From the NCBI GenBank assembly GCA_019186985.1, contig JABARQ010000008.1, positions 42,288 to 106,287 of the forward strand: a DNA stretch of 64,000 nucleotides, written 5' to 3'. Below, piece after piece: positions 51,370 through 60,038 of the stretch; positions within the stretch are counted from its first letter, which is position 1; each line of letters opens with the position of its first letter. Position numbers and translations under genes: made by a program. The stretch comes from Prosthecobacter sp. GTDB lineage: Bacteria; Verrucomicrobiota; Verrucomicrobiia; Verrucomicrobiales; Verrucomicrobiaceae. The notes beneath the pieces were generated by a model, which searched no databases, was not told the origin of the DNA, and was given only the letters and a program-made list of their open reading frames with translations.

Positions 51370-51984
51370 TCAGCGGATGAAGTAGCTGAGGTTTTCCAGC
51401 TCCACGGCCAGGTCGACGCTGTTGACGACGACATGCTCGGGCACGTCGAGGATGGTGGGGGAGAAGTTCAGGATGGCCTGGATGCCGGCGGCGACCATCT
51501 GGTTGGTGACCGCCTGGGCGCTGCTGGCCGGGACGGTGAGGATGGCCATCTTCACCTGGTTGGCTTCAATGAAACCCGCCATGTCCTGCATCGGCAGGAT
51601 GGGAGTGCTCAGGCCGATCTGAGGACGGGGGGAGAGGTCAAAGGCCGCCGCCACCTCGAAACCCTCCTTGCGGAAGCCGCCGTAGCGGAGGAGGGCGGAG
51701 CCGAGATTGCCGACGCCGACCAGGATGACCGGCTGAAGATGGTTTTGTCCAAGCACCTGGGCGATGGTGCTGCTGAGCGCCTCCACATTGTAACCGAGCC
51801 CGCGGGTTCCGAACTGACCGAAGTAGGTCAGGTCCTTGCGCAGCTGGGTGGGCTTCACCCCGGCGGCCTTGGCCAGGGCTTCGGACGACACCGTGTCCAC
51901 GTCATTCTCCTTCAGCTTGCTGAGGCAGCGCTGATAGATGGAAAGCCGGTAGATGGATTTGCGGGGGATGTCTATCCGAGGCAT
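51370..51984 (-). CDS. rex: redox-sensing transcriptional repressor Rex
   Basis: 204 residues from ATG 51984. A winged helix at 1-75 (SIYRLSIYQRCLSKL, then KAAGVKPTQLRKDLTYFGQF) and a Rossmann NAD(H)-binding domain with GVGNLGSAL at 90-98 are the complete Rex architecture, ending in a swapped C-terminal helix (VELENLSYFIR). It represses respiratory and fermentative genes when NADH/NAD+ is low. A strong site is present at 21346-21365 before the respiratory operon. An upstream in-frame ATG at 52008 is less likely; AGGTGA supplies a Shine-Dalgarno for 51984. It is convergent with the DUF6797 gene and divergent from kup. Confidence 0.95.
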   Translation of the reverse strand: MPRIDIPRKSIYRLSIYQRCLSKLKENDVDTVSSEALAKAAGVKPTQLRKDLTYFGQFGTRGLGYNVEALSSTIAQVLGQNHLQPVILVGVGNLGSALLRYGGFRKEGFEVAAAFDLSPRPQIGLSTPILPMQDMAGFIEANQVKMAILTVPASSAQAVTNQMVAAGIQAILNFSPTILDVPEHVVVNSVDLAVELENLSYFIR

Positions 51985-52079
51985 TTGTGAAAATTCACCT
52001 GTTAGCATGCGATTGTCAACGGCCGGGCTGTGACAGGGCAGCCAGAGTCTTTGTTCAATTGATCAAGGGAGGGTGGACA

Positions 52080-52153
52080 ACGCACAGACTGCTGGTTGCA
52101 AACCAGGGGCACCCGGCTAAGCAAAGCCTCCCCTCAGCCCAGCGGGTTGCCGG
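52080..52153 (+). promoter_or_regulatory. structured leader of kup, possibly a GEMM-like riboswitch
   Basis: In order: ACGCACAG (52080-52087), GCAAACC (52098-52104), a C/G hairpin, GCAAAGCC (52121-52128) and AGCGGGTTGCCGG (52141-52153). The same words occur in this order in GEMM-I (cyclic dinucleotide) riboswitches, for example Vc2. Differences: nine extra bases before GCAAACC, and a shortened 3' hairpin. The last word runs into the GGAG ribosome-binding site, where folding would affect translation. A coincidental match is possible. Confidence 0.4.
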
Positions 52154-52162
52154 AGACATTCC

Positions 52163-54043
52163 ATGTCTGAACACAAGTCTTCCAACAGTTGGTCCCTGGC
52201 CCTTGTGGCCCTGGGTGTGGTCTTTGGTGACATTGGCACCAGCCCGCTGTATGCCCTCCGTGAATGCCTGGCCCACGCTCATTACAAGGTCGGCGATCCG
52301 GTGGACATGGTTTATGGGCCGATTTCCCTGATGTTCTGGTCGCTGACCATCATGGTGGCGGTCAAGTACCTGAGCTTTCTGAGCAATGCGACCGCCCAGG
52401 GGGAAGGGGGGATGTTTGCCCTCCTGTCTCTGCTGCGGTCGAAAAAGGAGGCCCTGAGCAAAGGGGGGCAGGCCTTTGTGGTCCTGGTGGTCCTTTTCGG
52501 AGCCTCGCTGCTGTATGGGGACGGCATGATCACGCCGGCGATTTCGGTGCTGTCGGCCGTGGAAGGCCTGGAGCAGCTGAATGCGAGCCTGCATTCCTGG
52601 GTGATCCCGATCTCGGTGGTGATCCTGCTGGGCCTGTTCCTGGTGCAGCGCCACGGCACGGCCAAGATCGGGGTCGCTTTTGGGCCGATCACGATGGTCT
52701 GGTTCCTGGCGCTGGGCGGGCTGGGCATCTATCGGTTCGCCGAGCACCCAGGGGTCATCCAGGCGCTGTCACCACACTGGGGAGTCAGCTACCTGGCGCA
52801 TCACGGCTATCATGGCATCGTCATCATGGGCATGGTGCTGCTGGCGGTGACCGGCTGTGAGGCGCTGTATGCCGACATCGGGCACTTTGGCAAAAAGCCG
52901 CTGCAGCGCGCCTGGTTCCTGCTGGTCTGGCCCTGCCTGGTGCTGAACTACCTCGGCCAGGCGGCGCTGGTGATTCATGACCCGAAGGCGGTGGAGCATC
53001 CGTTCTTCAAGCTGGTGCCCCAGGCGCTGCTGGTGCCGATGATCATCCTCGCTACCGCCGCCACCATCATCGCCTCCCAGGCCATGATCACCGGCGTGTT
53101 CTCCCTCACCCAGCAGGCCGTGCAGCTGGGCTACCTGCCGCGTCTGAAGATCATCCACACAAACCCCGAGGTGCGCGGCCAGATCTACATGCCGCAGGTG
53201 AACTTCCTCCTCATGGTCTGCTGCATCGCCCTGGTGATCGGCTTCAAGACCTCCAGCAACCTCGCCTCCGCCTACGGTCTGTCGGTGTCGATGGAGATGT
53301 TCCTGACCAGCATCCTGTTCTTCTTCGTGGCCCGCCGCATCTGGGGCTGGGCCTTCTGGAAGGCCTTCCTGCCGGTGCTGGTCTTTGCCTGCATCGAGTT
53401 CGGCTATGTCTCCGGCAGCCTGGTGAAATTCAAGGACGGCGCCTGGTTCCCGCTCGTCATCGCCAGCGGCGTCTGGATCATCATGAAGACCTGGACCGAC
53501 GGCCGCGCGGTGCTTTTCCAGGCCATGCAGCGTGGTCGCCTGCCGGTGCAGCATCTGGTGGATGAAATCCAGAAGGACCGCATCATCCGCGTGCCCGGTG
53601 CCGCCGTCTTCATGTCCGCCAGCGCCGACGGCCTGCCCCTGGCACTGCTGCATCATCTCAAGCACAACAAGGCCCTGCACCGCCAGGTCATCCTGCTGAC
53701 GGTCAGATTTGAAGACACGCCGTATGTGGACGACACCAGCCGTCATGAGGTGGAGGACTACTGCGAGGAGTTCTATCGCGTGGTGCTGCGCTATGGCTTT
53801 GCTGAATCCCCCCAGGTGTTTGAGGATCTGATCCAGGCACTGGCGAACAAAACCAAGCTGAAAAAGGCGGGCATCACCTTCTACCAGAGCCGTGAAATCC
53901 TGCTGACCAACGGCCCCGGCCGGATGGCCCGCTGGCGCAAGAAGCTCTATGTCACCCTCAGCCGCATGTCCCGGCCGGCCACGGGTTACTTCGACCTGCC
54001 ACCACGTCAGGTATGTGAGCTGGGCATCCAGCTGGAGGTTTGA
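52163..54043 (+). CDS. kup: Kup family potassium transporter
   Basis: A 626-residue protein, the usual Kup length. LVALGVVFGDIGTSPLYAL (start of helix 1), QGEGGMFALLSLL and ASLLYGDGMITPAISVLSAVEG are classic Kup/HAK motifs. About 12 helices are followed by a cytosolic C-terminal domain (about 450-626). It takes up K+ with H+. The ATG at 52163 follows GGAG inside a structured leader, so control by an RNA element is likely. It is divergent from rex. Confidence 0.95.
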   Translation: MSEHKSSNSWSLALVALGVVFGDIGTSPLYALRECLAHAHYKVGDPVDMVYGPISLMFWSLTIMVAVKYLSFLSNATAQGEGGMFALLSLLRSKKEALSKGGQAFVVLVVLFGASLLYGDGMITPAISVLSAVEGLEQLNASLHSWVIPISVVILLGLFLVQRHGTAKIGVAFGPITMVWFLALGGLGIYRFAEHPGVIQALSPHWGVSYLAHHGYHGIVIMGMVLLAVTGCEALYADIGHFGKKPLQRAWFLLVWPCLVLNYLGQAALVIHDPKAVEHPFFKLVPQALLVPMIILATAATIIASQAMITGVFSLTQQAVQLGYLPRLKIIHTNPEVRGQIYMPQVNFLLMVCCIALVIGFKTSSNLASAYGLSVSMEMFLTSILFFFVARRIWGWAFWKAFLPVLVFACIEFGYVSGSLVKFKDGAWFPLVIASGVWIIMKTWTDGRAVLFQAMQRGRLPVQHLVDEIQKDRIIRVPGAAVFMSASADGLPLALLHHLKHNKALHRQVILLTVRFEDTPYVDDTSRHEVEDYCEEFYRVVLRYGFAESPQVFEDLIQALANKTKLKKAGITFYQSREILLTNGPGRMARWRKKLYVTLSRMSRPATGYFDLPPRQVCELGIQLEV

Positions 54044-54120
54044 TTTTGAAGGTGATGGCGGTCTTTAAAATGCGGATCCCGAGCTAATTAGCGCACCTTT
54101 TTCCACGGGGGTTGGTGCGG

Positions 54121-54150
54121 TTGAAAAATCTCGCTGAACTAGAATATAAA
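54121..54150 (+). promoter_or_regulatory. sigma70-type promoter for the aroF leader
   Basis: TTGAAA (54121-54126), an 18-bp spacer, TATAAA (54145-54150), in AT-rich DNA. Transcription would start near 54157, giving a leader of about 250 nt. Confidence 0.6.
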
Positions 54151-54205
54151 TCTTTCCAAAATAAATGAACGACTCTATTTTCTGTAATTCATAGAATCCG
54201 CATGA

Positions 54206-54320
54206 CCCCTGCCGAACGGCCTGGGGCAGACCTAGGGAGCGCTGATCCACCGCTCCTGAACGCGGACTGCACCACGGCACGAGCGGTGGCGGCGCAGGCT
54301 GCCCGACCGGGGGCGGCAGC
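54206..54320 (+). ncRNA. branched structured RNA in the aroF leader, class unknown
   Basis: Nested pairings by eye: outer stem CTGCCG (54209-54214)/CGGCAG (54314-54319); GGGCAG (54224-54229)/CTGCCC (54299-54304); hairpin GGAGCG (54236-54241)/CGCTCC (54251-54256); hairpin CTGC-CCAC (54267-54275)/GTGG-GCAG (54286-54297). The multiloop with two hairpins is like a riboswitch aptamer or small RNA. I cannot match it to a known class. No open leader peptide rich in aromatic residues is obvious. Confidence 0.45.
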
Positions 54321-54409
54321 ATTCCTTGAATCATTCGCCTTCTTGCCAAGCGGCCCAAAGCGCCCATGTTGACGCCCTTTTTCGCTGAACCCGCCCATCT
54401 TTCTGTTTT

Positions 54410-55477
54410 GTGAGCCAGTCCCATCCTACCGACGATCTTCGCGTGGCGGAGATCCTGCCGCTGATCCAGCCGGCGCTTCTCATGCACGACCTGCCGCTCA
54501 ATGAGACGGGTGCGGCCTTCATCGAGGCCTCCCGCCGCAGTGCGGAGGCGATCCTCAACCGCCAGGATGACCGCGTGCTGGTGGTGGTCGGGCCCTGCTC
54601 CATCCATGATCACAAGAGCGCCCTGGAATACGCCCAGCTCATCCAGGCGGCGCGCGAGAGGCATGAGAAGGACCTGGAGGTCTTCATGCGCGTCTATTTT
54701 GAGAAGCCGCGCACGACGGTGGGCTGGAAGGGCTTCATCAACGATCCGCACCTGAACGAGAGCTACGACATCAACACCGGCCTGCGTGAGGCACGCAGCC
54801 TGCTGATCGAGCTGACCCGCATGGCGGTGCCCTCGGCCACCGAGTTTCTGGATGTCATCACGCCGCAGTACATCGCTGACGTGGTGTCCTGGGGCGCCAT
54901 CGGCGCGCGCACCACGGAAAGCCAGGTGCATCGTCAGCTTGCCTCCGGCCTGTCCATGCCGGTGGGCTTCAAGAACGGCACCGACGGCGGCGTGCAGGTC
55001 GCGCTGGACGCCATCCAGGCGGCGGCCGGCCAGCACTGCTTCCTGTCCGTGACCAAGGACGGCGTGGCCGCGATCGTGAAGACGAAGGGCAACAGCGCCT
55101 GCCATGTCATCCTGCGCGGAGGCAAGGCCGGCACGAACTTTGACGCGGCCTCCATCGACGCCGTGGTCAGCCAGCTCACCGCGCGCGGACTGCCCGCCAG
55201 CGTCATGGTGGACTGCAGCCATGGCAACAGCCTGAAGGACTTCCGCAAGCAGCCGCTGGTGACCAGGTCGCTGGCCGAGCAGATGAGCAACGGCAGCCGG
55301 TCCATCACCGGCGTGATGATCGAAAGCCACCTCGTCGAAGGCCGCCAGGACGCCAAGCCCGGCCAGCCCCTGACCTACGGCCAGAGCATCACCGACGCCT
55401 GCGTGAACTGGGCCACCACCGAGGCCATGCTCGATGAGCTGGCGGCCGCCGTGCGCGCCCGCCGGGCCAAAGGCTGA
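54410..55477 (+). CDS. aroF: 3-deoxy-7-phosphoheptulonate (DAHP) synthase, class I
   Basis: A 355-residue class I-alpha DAHP synthase of the AroF/G/H type. It joins phosphoenolpyruvate and erythrose 4-phosphate in the first step of aromatic amino acid synthesis. Visible motifs: VVVGPCSIHDHKSALEYA, MRVYFEKPRTTVGWKG, GARTTESQVHR, MPVGFKNGTDG, MVDCSHGNS and GVMIESHLVEG. The start is GTG 54410 with no clear Shine-Dalgarno. The feedback-specific paralogue (Phe, Tyr or Trp) cannot be told by eye, so the symbol is tentative. A structured leader precedes it. Confidence 0.9.
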   Translation: MSQSHPTDDLRVAEILPLIQPALLMHDLPLNETGAAFIEASRRSAEAILNRQDDRVLVVVGPCSIHDHKSALEYAQLIQAARERHEKDLEVFMRVYFEKPRTTVGWKGFINDPHLNESYDINTGLREARSLLIELTRMAVPSATEFLDVITPQYIADVVSWGAIGARTTESQVHRQLASGLSMPVGFKNGTDGGVQVALDAIQAAAGQHCFLSVTKDGVAAIVKTKGNSACHVILRGGKAGTNFDAASIDAVVSQLTARGLPASVMVDCSHGNSLKDFRKQPLVTRSLAEQMSNGSRSITGVMIESHLVEGRQDAKPGQPLTYGQSITDACVNWATTEAMLDELAAAVRARRAKG

Positions 55478-55491
55478 ACCTCACGTTCCCC

Positions 55492-56493
55492 ATGCTGACC
55501 ACCGCCACCGCCCGTGACGCCATCAGGCGCATGTCGGGCTGCCGCATTCTCGTCATCGGTGACGTGATGCTGGATCATTTCATCTGGGGCGCGGTGCGGC
55601 GCATCTCGCCGGAGGCGCCCGTGCCGATCGTCGAGGTCACCAAGGAGACGACCTTCCCCGGTGGTGCGGCAAACGTGGCGCGCAACCTTTCCGCCTTCAC
55701 GCCGCAGGCCTACCTCATGGGCCGTGTCGGCAAAGACAGTTCGGCGGGCGAACTGAGGCGCCTGCTTCATGAGGAGGGCGTGAACACGGATCCGATGCTG
55801 GAAAGCGACACGCTGCCGACCATCGCCAAGACGCGCATCATCGCGCGTCAGCAGCATGTGGTGCGTGTGGACCGTGAGACGATCGAAAAGCTCTCGGCCG
55901 CCGAGCTGGAGGAGGTCTCACGGCGCGTCGAGGCCATGCTGCCGGATCTCGACGGCCTGATCATCGAGGACTACGGCAAGGGCTTCGTCACCCAGGCCTT
56001 CGTGGACCAGGTTTTGGCCCTCGCCAAGGCTGCTGGAAAGCTGGTCACGGTCGACCCTTCCCCGCGCAATCCTTTGAGCTGGCGCGGGGCCTCGCTGGTG
56101 AAGCCGAACCGGCTGGAGGCTTTTGCCGCCGCCGGGATCCAGGACGTGCGCAGCCCCGGGCCGCCGCTTCAGGACAGGCGCCTGCTCGAAGTCGGCGAGC
56201 AGCTGCTGGATCAATGGGCGGTCGGCAAGGTGCTCGTCACCCTGGGGGAGCACGGCATGATGCTGTTCCAGCGCGACCGTGACCCGCATCACATCCCGAC
56301 GCGTGCCCGTGAGGTTTATGACGTTTCCGGCGCGGGCGACACCGCCATCGCCTTCCTCACGCTGGCGCTCGCCGCCGGCCTGAGCGCGGAAGATGCCGCC
56401 GACATCGCCAACCACGCCAGCGGCATTGTCGTTGGCAAGCTGGGCACCGCCCGGGTGATGAAGGACGAGCTGCTTGCCGCCTTTGAAGATTAG
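55492..56493 (+). CDS. rfaE1: D-glycero-beta-D-manno-heptose-7-phosphate kinase
   Basis: A 333-residue PfkB/ribokinase-type kinase equal to the N-terminal half of HldE. Motifs are VIGDVMLDHFIWGAVRRISP, the GGAANVARNL sugar-binding block, EDYGKG, and the anion-hole/catalytic YDVSGAGDTAIAF. It phosphorylates heptose 7-phosphate at O-1 for ADP-heptose synthesis. The nucleotidyltransferase half is absent and must be encoded elsewhere. It starts 14 bp after aroF and is followed by gmhA, so the heptose pathway is partly clustered. Confidence 0.9.
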   Translation: MLTTATARDAIRRMSGCRILVIGDVMLDHFIWGAVRRISPEAPVPIVEVTKETTFPGGAANVARNLSAFTPQAYLMGRVGKDSSAGELRRLLHEEGVNTDPMLESDTLPTIAKTRIIARQQHVVRVDRETIEKLSAAELEEVSRRVEAMLPDLDGLIIEDYGKGFVTQAFVDQVLALAKAAGKLVTVDPSPRNPLSWRGASLVKPNRLEAFAAAGIQDVRSPGPPLQDRRLLEVGEQLLDQWAVGKVLVTLGEHGMMLFQRDRDPHHIPTRAREVYDVSGAGDTAIAFLTLALAAGLSAEDAADIANHASGIVVGKLGTARVMKDELLAAFED

Positions 56494-56509
56494 GTTTCCC
56501 CTTTCTGCC

Positions 56510-57085
56510 ATGTCTGATTTTTCCACCCTGCTTCGGGGCCACCTGGATGGCCATCTCGCCGCCTTGAACCGACTGGAGGAGTGCCGGGAGGTGCTCGCCG
56601 CGATTGCCGAGGCCTGGGTCGCGGCGCTGAAGGCGGGTAACAAAGTATTGTTCTTCGGCAACGGCGGCAGCGCTGCGGATGCTCAGCACCTGGCCGCCGA
56701 ACTGGTGGTCCGCTACCGCGTCAACCGCCGCGCCCTGCCATCCATCGCGCTGACGACGGACACCTCCATCCTCACCGCGCACAGCAACGACTACGGCTTT
56801 GAAACCGTGTTTGCCCGGCAGGTCGAGGCCCTGGCGCAGCCGGGGGACGTGGTGGTGGGCATCTCCACCTCGGGCACGAGCAAAAACGTCGTCGCCGGGC
56901 TTCGGGCGGCGCGTGAGAAGGGCTGCGTGGTGGTGAGCTTCACGGCCCAGAACGGCGCCGACTGCGCGGCGCTGGCCCATCACGCCTACTGCGTTCCCAC
57001 GCCGGTGACCGCCTTTGCCCAGGAATGTCACCTGCTGGCCGGGCATGTGCTCTGCGAGTACGTCGAGGCGGCGTTCAAGGAGTGA
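56510..57085 (+). CDS. gmhA: sedoheptulose 7-phosphate isomerase
   Basis: 191 residues from ATG 56510. A SIS-domain isomerase with FFGNGGSAADAQHLAAELV, TTDTSILTAHSNDYGFETVF and GISTSGTSKNV, the GmhA signatures. It makes D-glycero-D-manno-heptose 7-phosphate, the substrate of the kinase encoded just upstream. I reject the longer in-frame start (56474), since it overlaps the kinase end and adds unconserved residues. Confidence 0.95.
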   Translation: MSDFSTLLRGHLDGHLAALNRLEECREVLAAIAEAWVAALKAGNKVLFFGNGGSAADAQHLAAELVVRYRVNRRALPSIALTTDTSILTAHSNDYGFETVFARQVEALAQPGDVVVGISTSGTSKNVVAGLRAAREKGCVVVSFTAQNGADCAALAHHAYCVPTPVTAFAQECHLLAGHVLCEYVEAAFKE

Positions 57086-57115
57086 ATTCTGCGCTGAATT
57101 GCAGCGCCTTTTTGC

Positions 57116-58399
57116 ATGGTCCTGAGAAACCTCTCATGGCTGACCCTGTCGCAGGTCGTGCGCATGGCCACGGGCTTCCTGGTGGGAACCTGGCTGACGC
57201 GCAGCCTGGGGCCGGAGAAGAGCGGCGTGCTGAGCACGGCGGTGCTGATCGGCATCTGGATGGGACATGCCTCGGAGCTGGGGCTGAAGCAGGCGCTGGT
57301 GAAGGAGCTGGCCGTGCGTCCGGCGGCGGCGGCCGGCCTGGTGTTTGCCAGCGCCTTCCGGGTGATGCTGCTGTCCGGGCTGGGCTGCACGCTTCTCGGC
57401 TGCCTGCTGGCCTGGGCCTCGGGCGGTGTGGAGATGCTGCAGCTCGGCTTCGTGCTGTATGCACCGCTGGTGCTGAACGCCTACCAGAGCGTGCTGGCGC
57501 GCTGGGATGCGGCGCAGCAGTCGCAGCGCACGGCGAAGCTGACGCTGGCGGCGAACCTTTTCTCCTCCGCCATCCGCGCGGTGATGATCTGGCAGGGCGC
57601 CTCCCTGGGCTGGCTGGCCTTCAGCCTGGCGCTGGAATCCGTGGCCGGAATCCTCATCGCGCTGGCCTGGTGTGTGCGTCGTGGCTGGCTGTCGCAGCTC
57701 CGGCAATGGGATGCCGGGATCGCCCGCGGCCTGCTGCATGAATCCCTGCCGCTGCTGGCCGCCCAGGCAGGCACGCTGCTGCTGCTGAAGTCGGATCAGA
57801 TGATGCTCTTCCATCTGCGGGGGGCTGCGGAGGCGGGGATTTATGCGGCGGCGACCCGGCTGTCAGAACTGGTTTATGCCTCCGCGCCGCTGATGATCAC
57901 CAGCTTCATGCCGCTGCTCTCCAGGGCTTATCACGAGGACGGCGGCCTTTACCGAAACCGGCAGCAGGCCTTGTTCGGCATCTGCACGCTGCTCGGCTAC
58001 GCGGCGGTGCTGCTCTGGTGCGTGGCGGGCGGATGGATCGTGCAGCTGCTGTACGGACCTGCCTTTTCCGCCGCCGCCTCCGTGCTCTGGGTTCACAGCC
58101 TGGCGACGCTGCCGCTGCTGCACGGGGAGATGCGCGGCATCCTGCTGGTCATCGAGCGGAAGACGGCCTGGAGCATCCGCTGCGTGCTCCTTGGGCTGGT
58201 GTTCAACGTGCTGCTGAACCTGTGGCTCATCCCCGCCCACGGGGCCGTCGGAGCGGCCTGGGCCACGGTGGCGGGCTACACGCTGGCCTGGTTCATCACC
58301 TCGCAGCTGCTGCCTGCGCTGCGTCCGCTGGGCGGCCTGCAGCTTGCCTCGCTCGGCATCGCGCCGCTGTTCCGGCACTGGCGGACGCTGTTTTCGTAG
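57116..58399 (+). CDS. Wzx-type oligosaccharide flippase
   Basis: A 427-residue protein with 12-14 helices of the MATE/Wzx superfamily. The start FLVGTWLTRSLGPEKSGVLS matches the loop seen in O-antigen flippases (typically LxRxLGPexyGxxx), and LLLLKSDQMMLFHLRGAAEA is the helix 7-8 block (typically DqimlgxxlG). It should flip undecaprenyl-linked saccharide units across the inner membrane. It lies 30 bp after gmhA, in the polysaccharide cluster. Confidence 0.85.
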   Translation: MVLRNLSWLTLSQVVRMATGFLVGTWLTRSLGPEKSGVLSTAVLIGIWMGHASELGLKQALVKELAVRPAAAAGLVFASAFRVMLLSGLGCTLLGCLLAWASGGVEMLQLGFVLYAPLVLNAYQSVLARWDAAQQSQRTAKLTLAANLFSSAIRAVMIWQGASLGWLAFSLALESVAGILIALAWCVRRGWLSQLRQWDAGIARGLLHESLPLLAAQAGTLLLLKSDQMMLFHLRGAAEAGIYAAATRLSELVYASAPLMITSFMPLLSRAYHEDGGLYRNRQQALFGICTLLGYAAVLLWCVAGGWIVQLLYGPAFSAAASVLWVHSLATLPLLHGEMRGILLVIERKTAWSIRCVLLGLVFNVLLNLWLIPAHGAVGAAWATVAGYTLAWFITSQLLPALRPLGGLQLASLGIAPLFRHWRTLFS

Positions 58400-58439
58400 A
58401 AGCCGGTGCGCGGCGGCATATCAAGATCCTGGGAACAAC

Positions 58440-60038
58440 ATGAACGACACACGCGGCGGCCAGATCCTCGCGCTCCTGATCGGGATGTGCATGATCCTCT
58501 ACGGCGTTTTCTCCGTGATGCTGACGCAGGGGAACTCGATCAGCGAGATGTGCTTCCTGCTCATGGTGGGCGGCTTCCTCCTCTGCCTGGTGTCGCCCCG
58601 GATCGGGTTCGTCCTGTGGATCGTCTCCTCGGGCTACATGGACCTTGTCAAGCGGCTGACCGTGATGTCGGGCAACGTGACTCAGCTCGACCTGTATTAC
58701 ATCCTTGGCGTGCATCCGCTGATGCTCTGCGGGCTGTGCCTGAGCGTCATGGGCGGCGCGCTGCTGGGCAGGCATCCGCTGACGAGGAGGGATCTGCATC
58801 GTTTGTTCGCCGCCGGGGCGGGCATGGTGGTGGTGGCGCTGATGGCGGCGCGGGAGCGGGGGCTGCGGCCTTCGACGATCCTTTCGGAGGTGGCGAACAA
58901 CGGCCTGTATTCGCTGCTGCTGTTCGTGGTGCCCTTCCTGCTGCCGGACCTGGCGGCGGTGCTGCGCACGCTGCGCCTGCTGGTCATCGTCTACGCGCCG
59001 GTGGCGGTCTATGGCATCGTTCAGCAGACGGTTGGGTTTCAGGACTTCGAGGTCGAGTACCTGCTCACCGGGCTTTCGATCGAGGTGAAGCAGATCATTG
59101 CGAACGAGGTGCGTGCGTTCTCCACCCTGAACTCCCCCACGGCCCTGGGCTTTGCCTCCGGGGCCTGCCTGGTCGCGCTGTGGACGGTGGCGGGGCACCG
59201 CGACATGAAGGCGGCGCGGGTGCGTTTTCCGAGGCTGCTGGCCGTGGTGCTGACGCCGGTCTTCGTCGCCGCGCTGGCCTGTTCGACGGTGCGTTCCGCC
59301 TTCGTGCTGGTGCCGGTGGGCCTGATGGCGACCTGGCTGTTTCACGGCAGGCTGAGGCTGCGGCTTTTCTACGCCGGGGTGGCGGTTTCCTTTGTCATGC
59401 TGGTGCTGAGCTCGGGCTGGCTGCTGGAGAAGATGCCTGCGGCGATGAACAAGATGGCCGAGATGGCGGGCGGCAACCAGTTTGCCGAACAAATGCTGCG
59501 TGTGGGAACCTACACGGAGCGCCTCGTCGGCTTTTCGCAGGTGCTGGCAAACCCGCGCGCCTACAGCCTGCTGGGCTTCGGGCCTGATCGCGGCGGGCAG
59601 GACGATCCGGAGTTCTACAACCATGATCCGCTGAGCACGCTGCTCGTGCGCTACGGCGTGCTGGCCCTGCTGGCGCTGCTGTTCACCGGGGCCCTGCTGC
59701 TGCGGCATTTCCATGCCTGTGTCTGGAGGTTGAAAAACCCAGCCGAGCACCGGGCCGCCGCGCTGCTGCTGGCGGTGCCTCTGGGCTTCCTGGTCGCCTC
59801 CCTCATCCAGGGCAGCGTCTTCGGCACCTTCCCGCTGAACCTGCTCACCTTCCTGTTCCTCGGCATGGTGGAATCCCTGGCGCTGCATGGCGCCCGGGAG
59901 CGGCTGGAGGCGGTGCCTGCGCCTGCGTCCTCTCCACCTCCGGTGCTTCCGGTGAGGACGGAGCCCCTGCCTCACCCCGCCCTGTCGCACCGCTTCCGGC
60001 GTGTTGAGCCGGCTCCCGCACCGCATGTCGTCCGTTAA
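58440..60038 (+). CDS. O-antigen ligase/polymerase-like membrane protein
   Basis: About 532 residues from ATG 58440. Around 11 helices and a large periplasmic loop in the second half (GWLLEKMPAAMNKMAEMAGG to FYNHDPLSTLLVRYG) give the Wzy/WaaL layout; NHDPLSTLLVRYGVLAL resembles the HN.yl..l...G block after the loop. It either polymerises or attaches repeat units. A Pro-rich cytosolic tail of about 55 residues is unusual. Its end overlaps the glycosyltransferase start by 14 bp. Confidence 0.8.
   Translation: MNDTRGGQILALLIGMCMILYGVFSVMLTQGNSISEMCFLLMVGGFLLCLVSPRIGFVLWIVSSGYMDLVKRLTVMSGNVTQLDLYYILGVHPLMLCGLCLSVMGGALLGRHPLTRRDLHRLFAAGAGMVVVALMAARERGLRPSTILSEVANNGLYSLLLFVVPFLLPDLAAVLRTLRLLVIVYAPVAVYGIVQQTVGFQDFEVEYLLTGLSIEVKQIIANEVRAFSTLNSPTALGFASGACLVALWTVAGHRDMKAARVRFPRLLAVVLTPVFVAALACSTVRSAFVLVPVGLMATWLFHGRLRLRLFYAGVAVSFVMLVLSSGWLLEKMPAAMNKMAEMAGGNQFAEQMLRVGTYTERLVGFSQVLANPRAYSLLGFGPDRGGQDDPEFYNHDPLSTLLVRYGVLALLALLFTGALLLRHFHACVWRLKNPAEHRAAALLLAVPLGFLVASLIQGSVFGTFPLNLLTFLFLGMVESLALHGARERLEAVPAPASSPPPVLPVRTEPLPHPALSHRFRRVEPAPAPHVVR

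Larger units (their letters stand above)
54044..54409. other. 366-bp intergenic region between kup and aroF
   Basis: It holds a hairpin (CGCACC 54092-54097 / GGTGCG 54114-54119), the promoter at 54121-54150, an AT-rich segment with a weak hairpin at about 54167-54198, and the branched RNA structure at 54206-54320. No gene is seen. Confidence 0.6.

Noticed and set aside
52060..52160. ydaO-type c-di-AMP riboswitch before kup
   Set aside because: The GGGGGACC and GUCAGCUAACC blocks of that class are missing; the blocks present fit GEMM-I better.
54157..54410. Leader peptide attenuator for aroF
   Set aside because: No short frame with a run of Phe, Tyr or Trp codons and no terminator with a T-tract was found.
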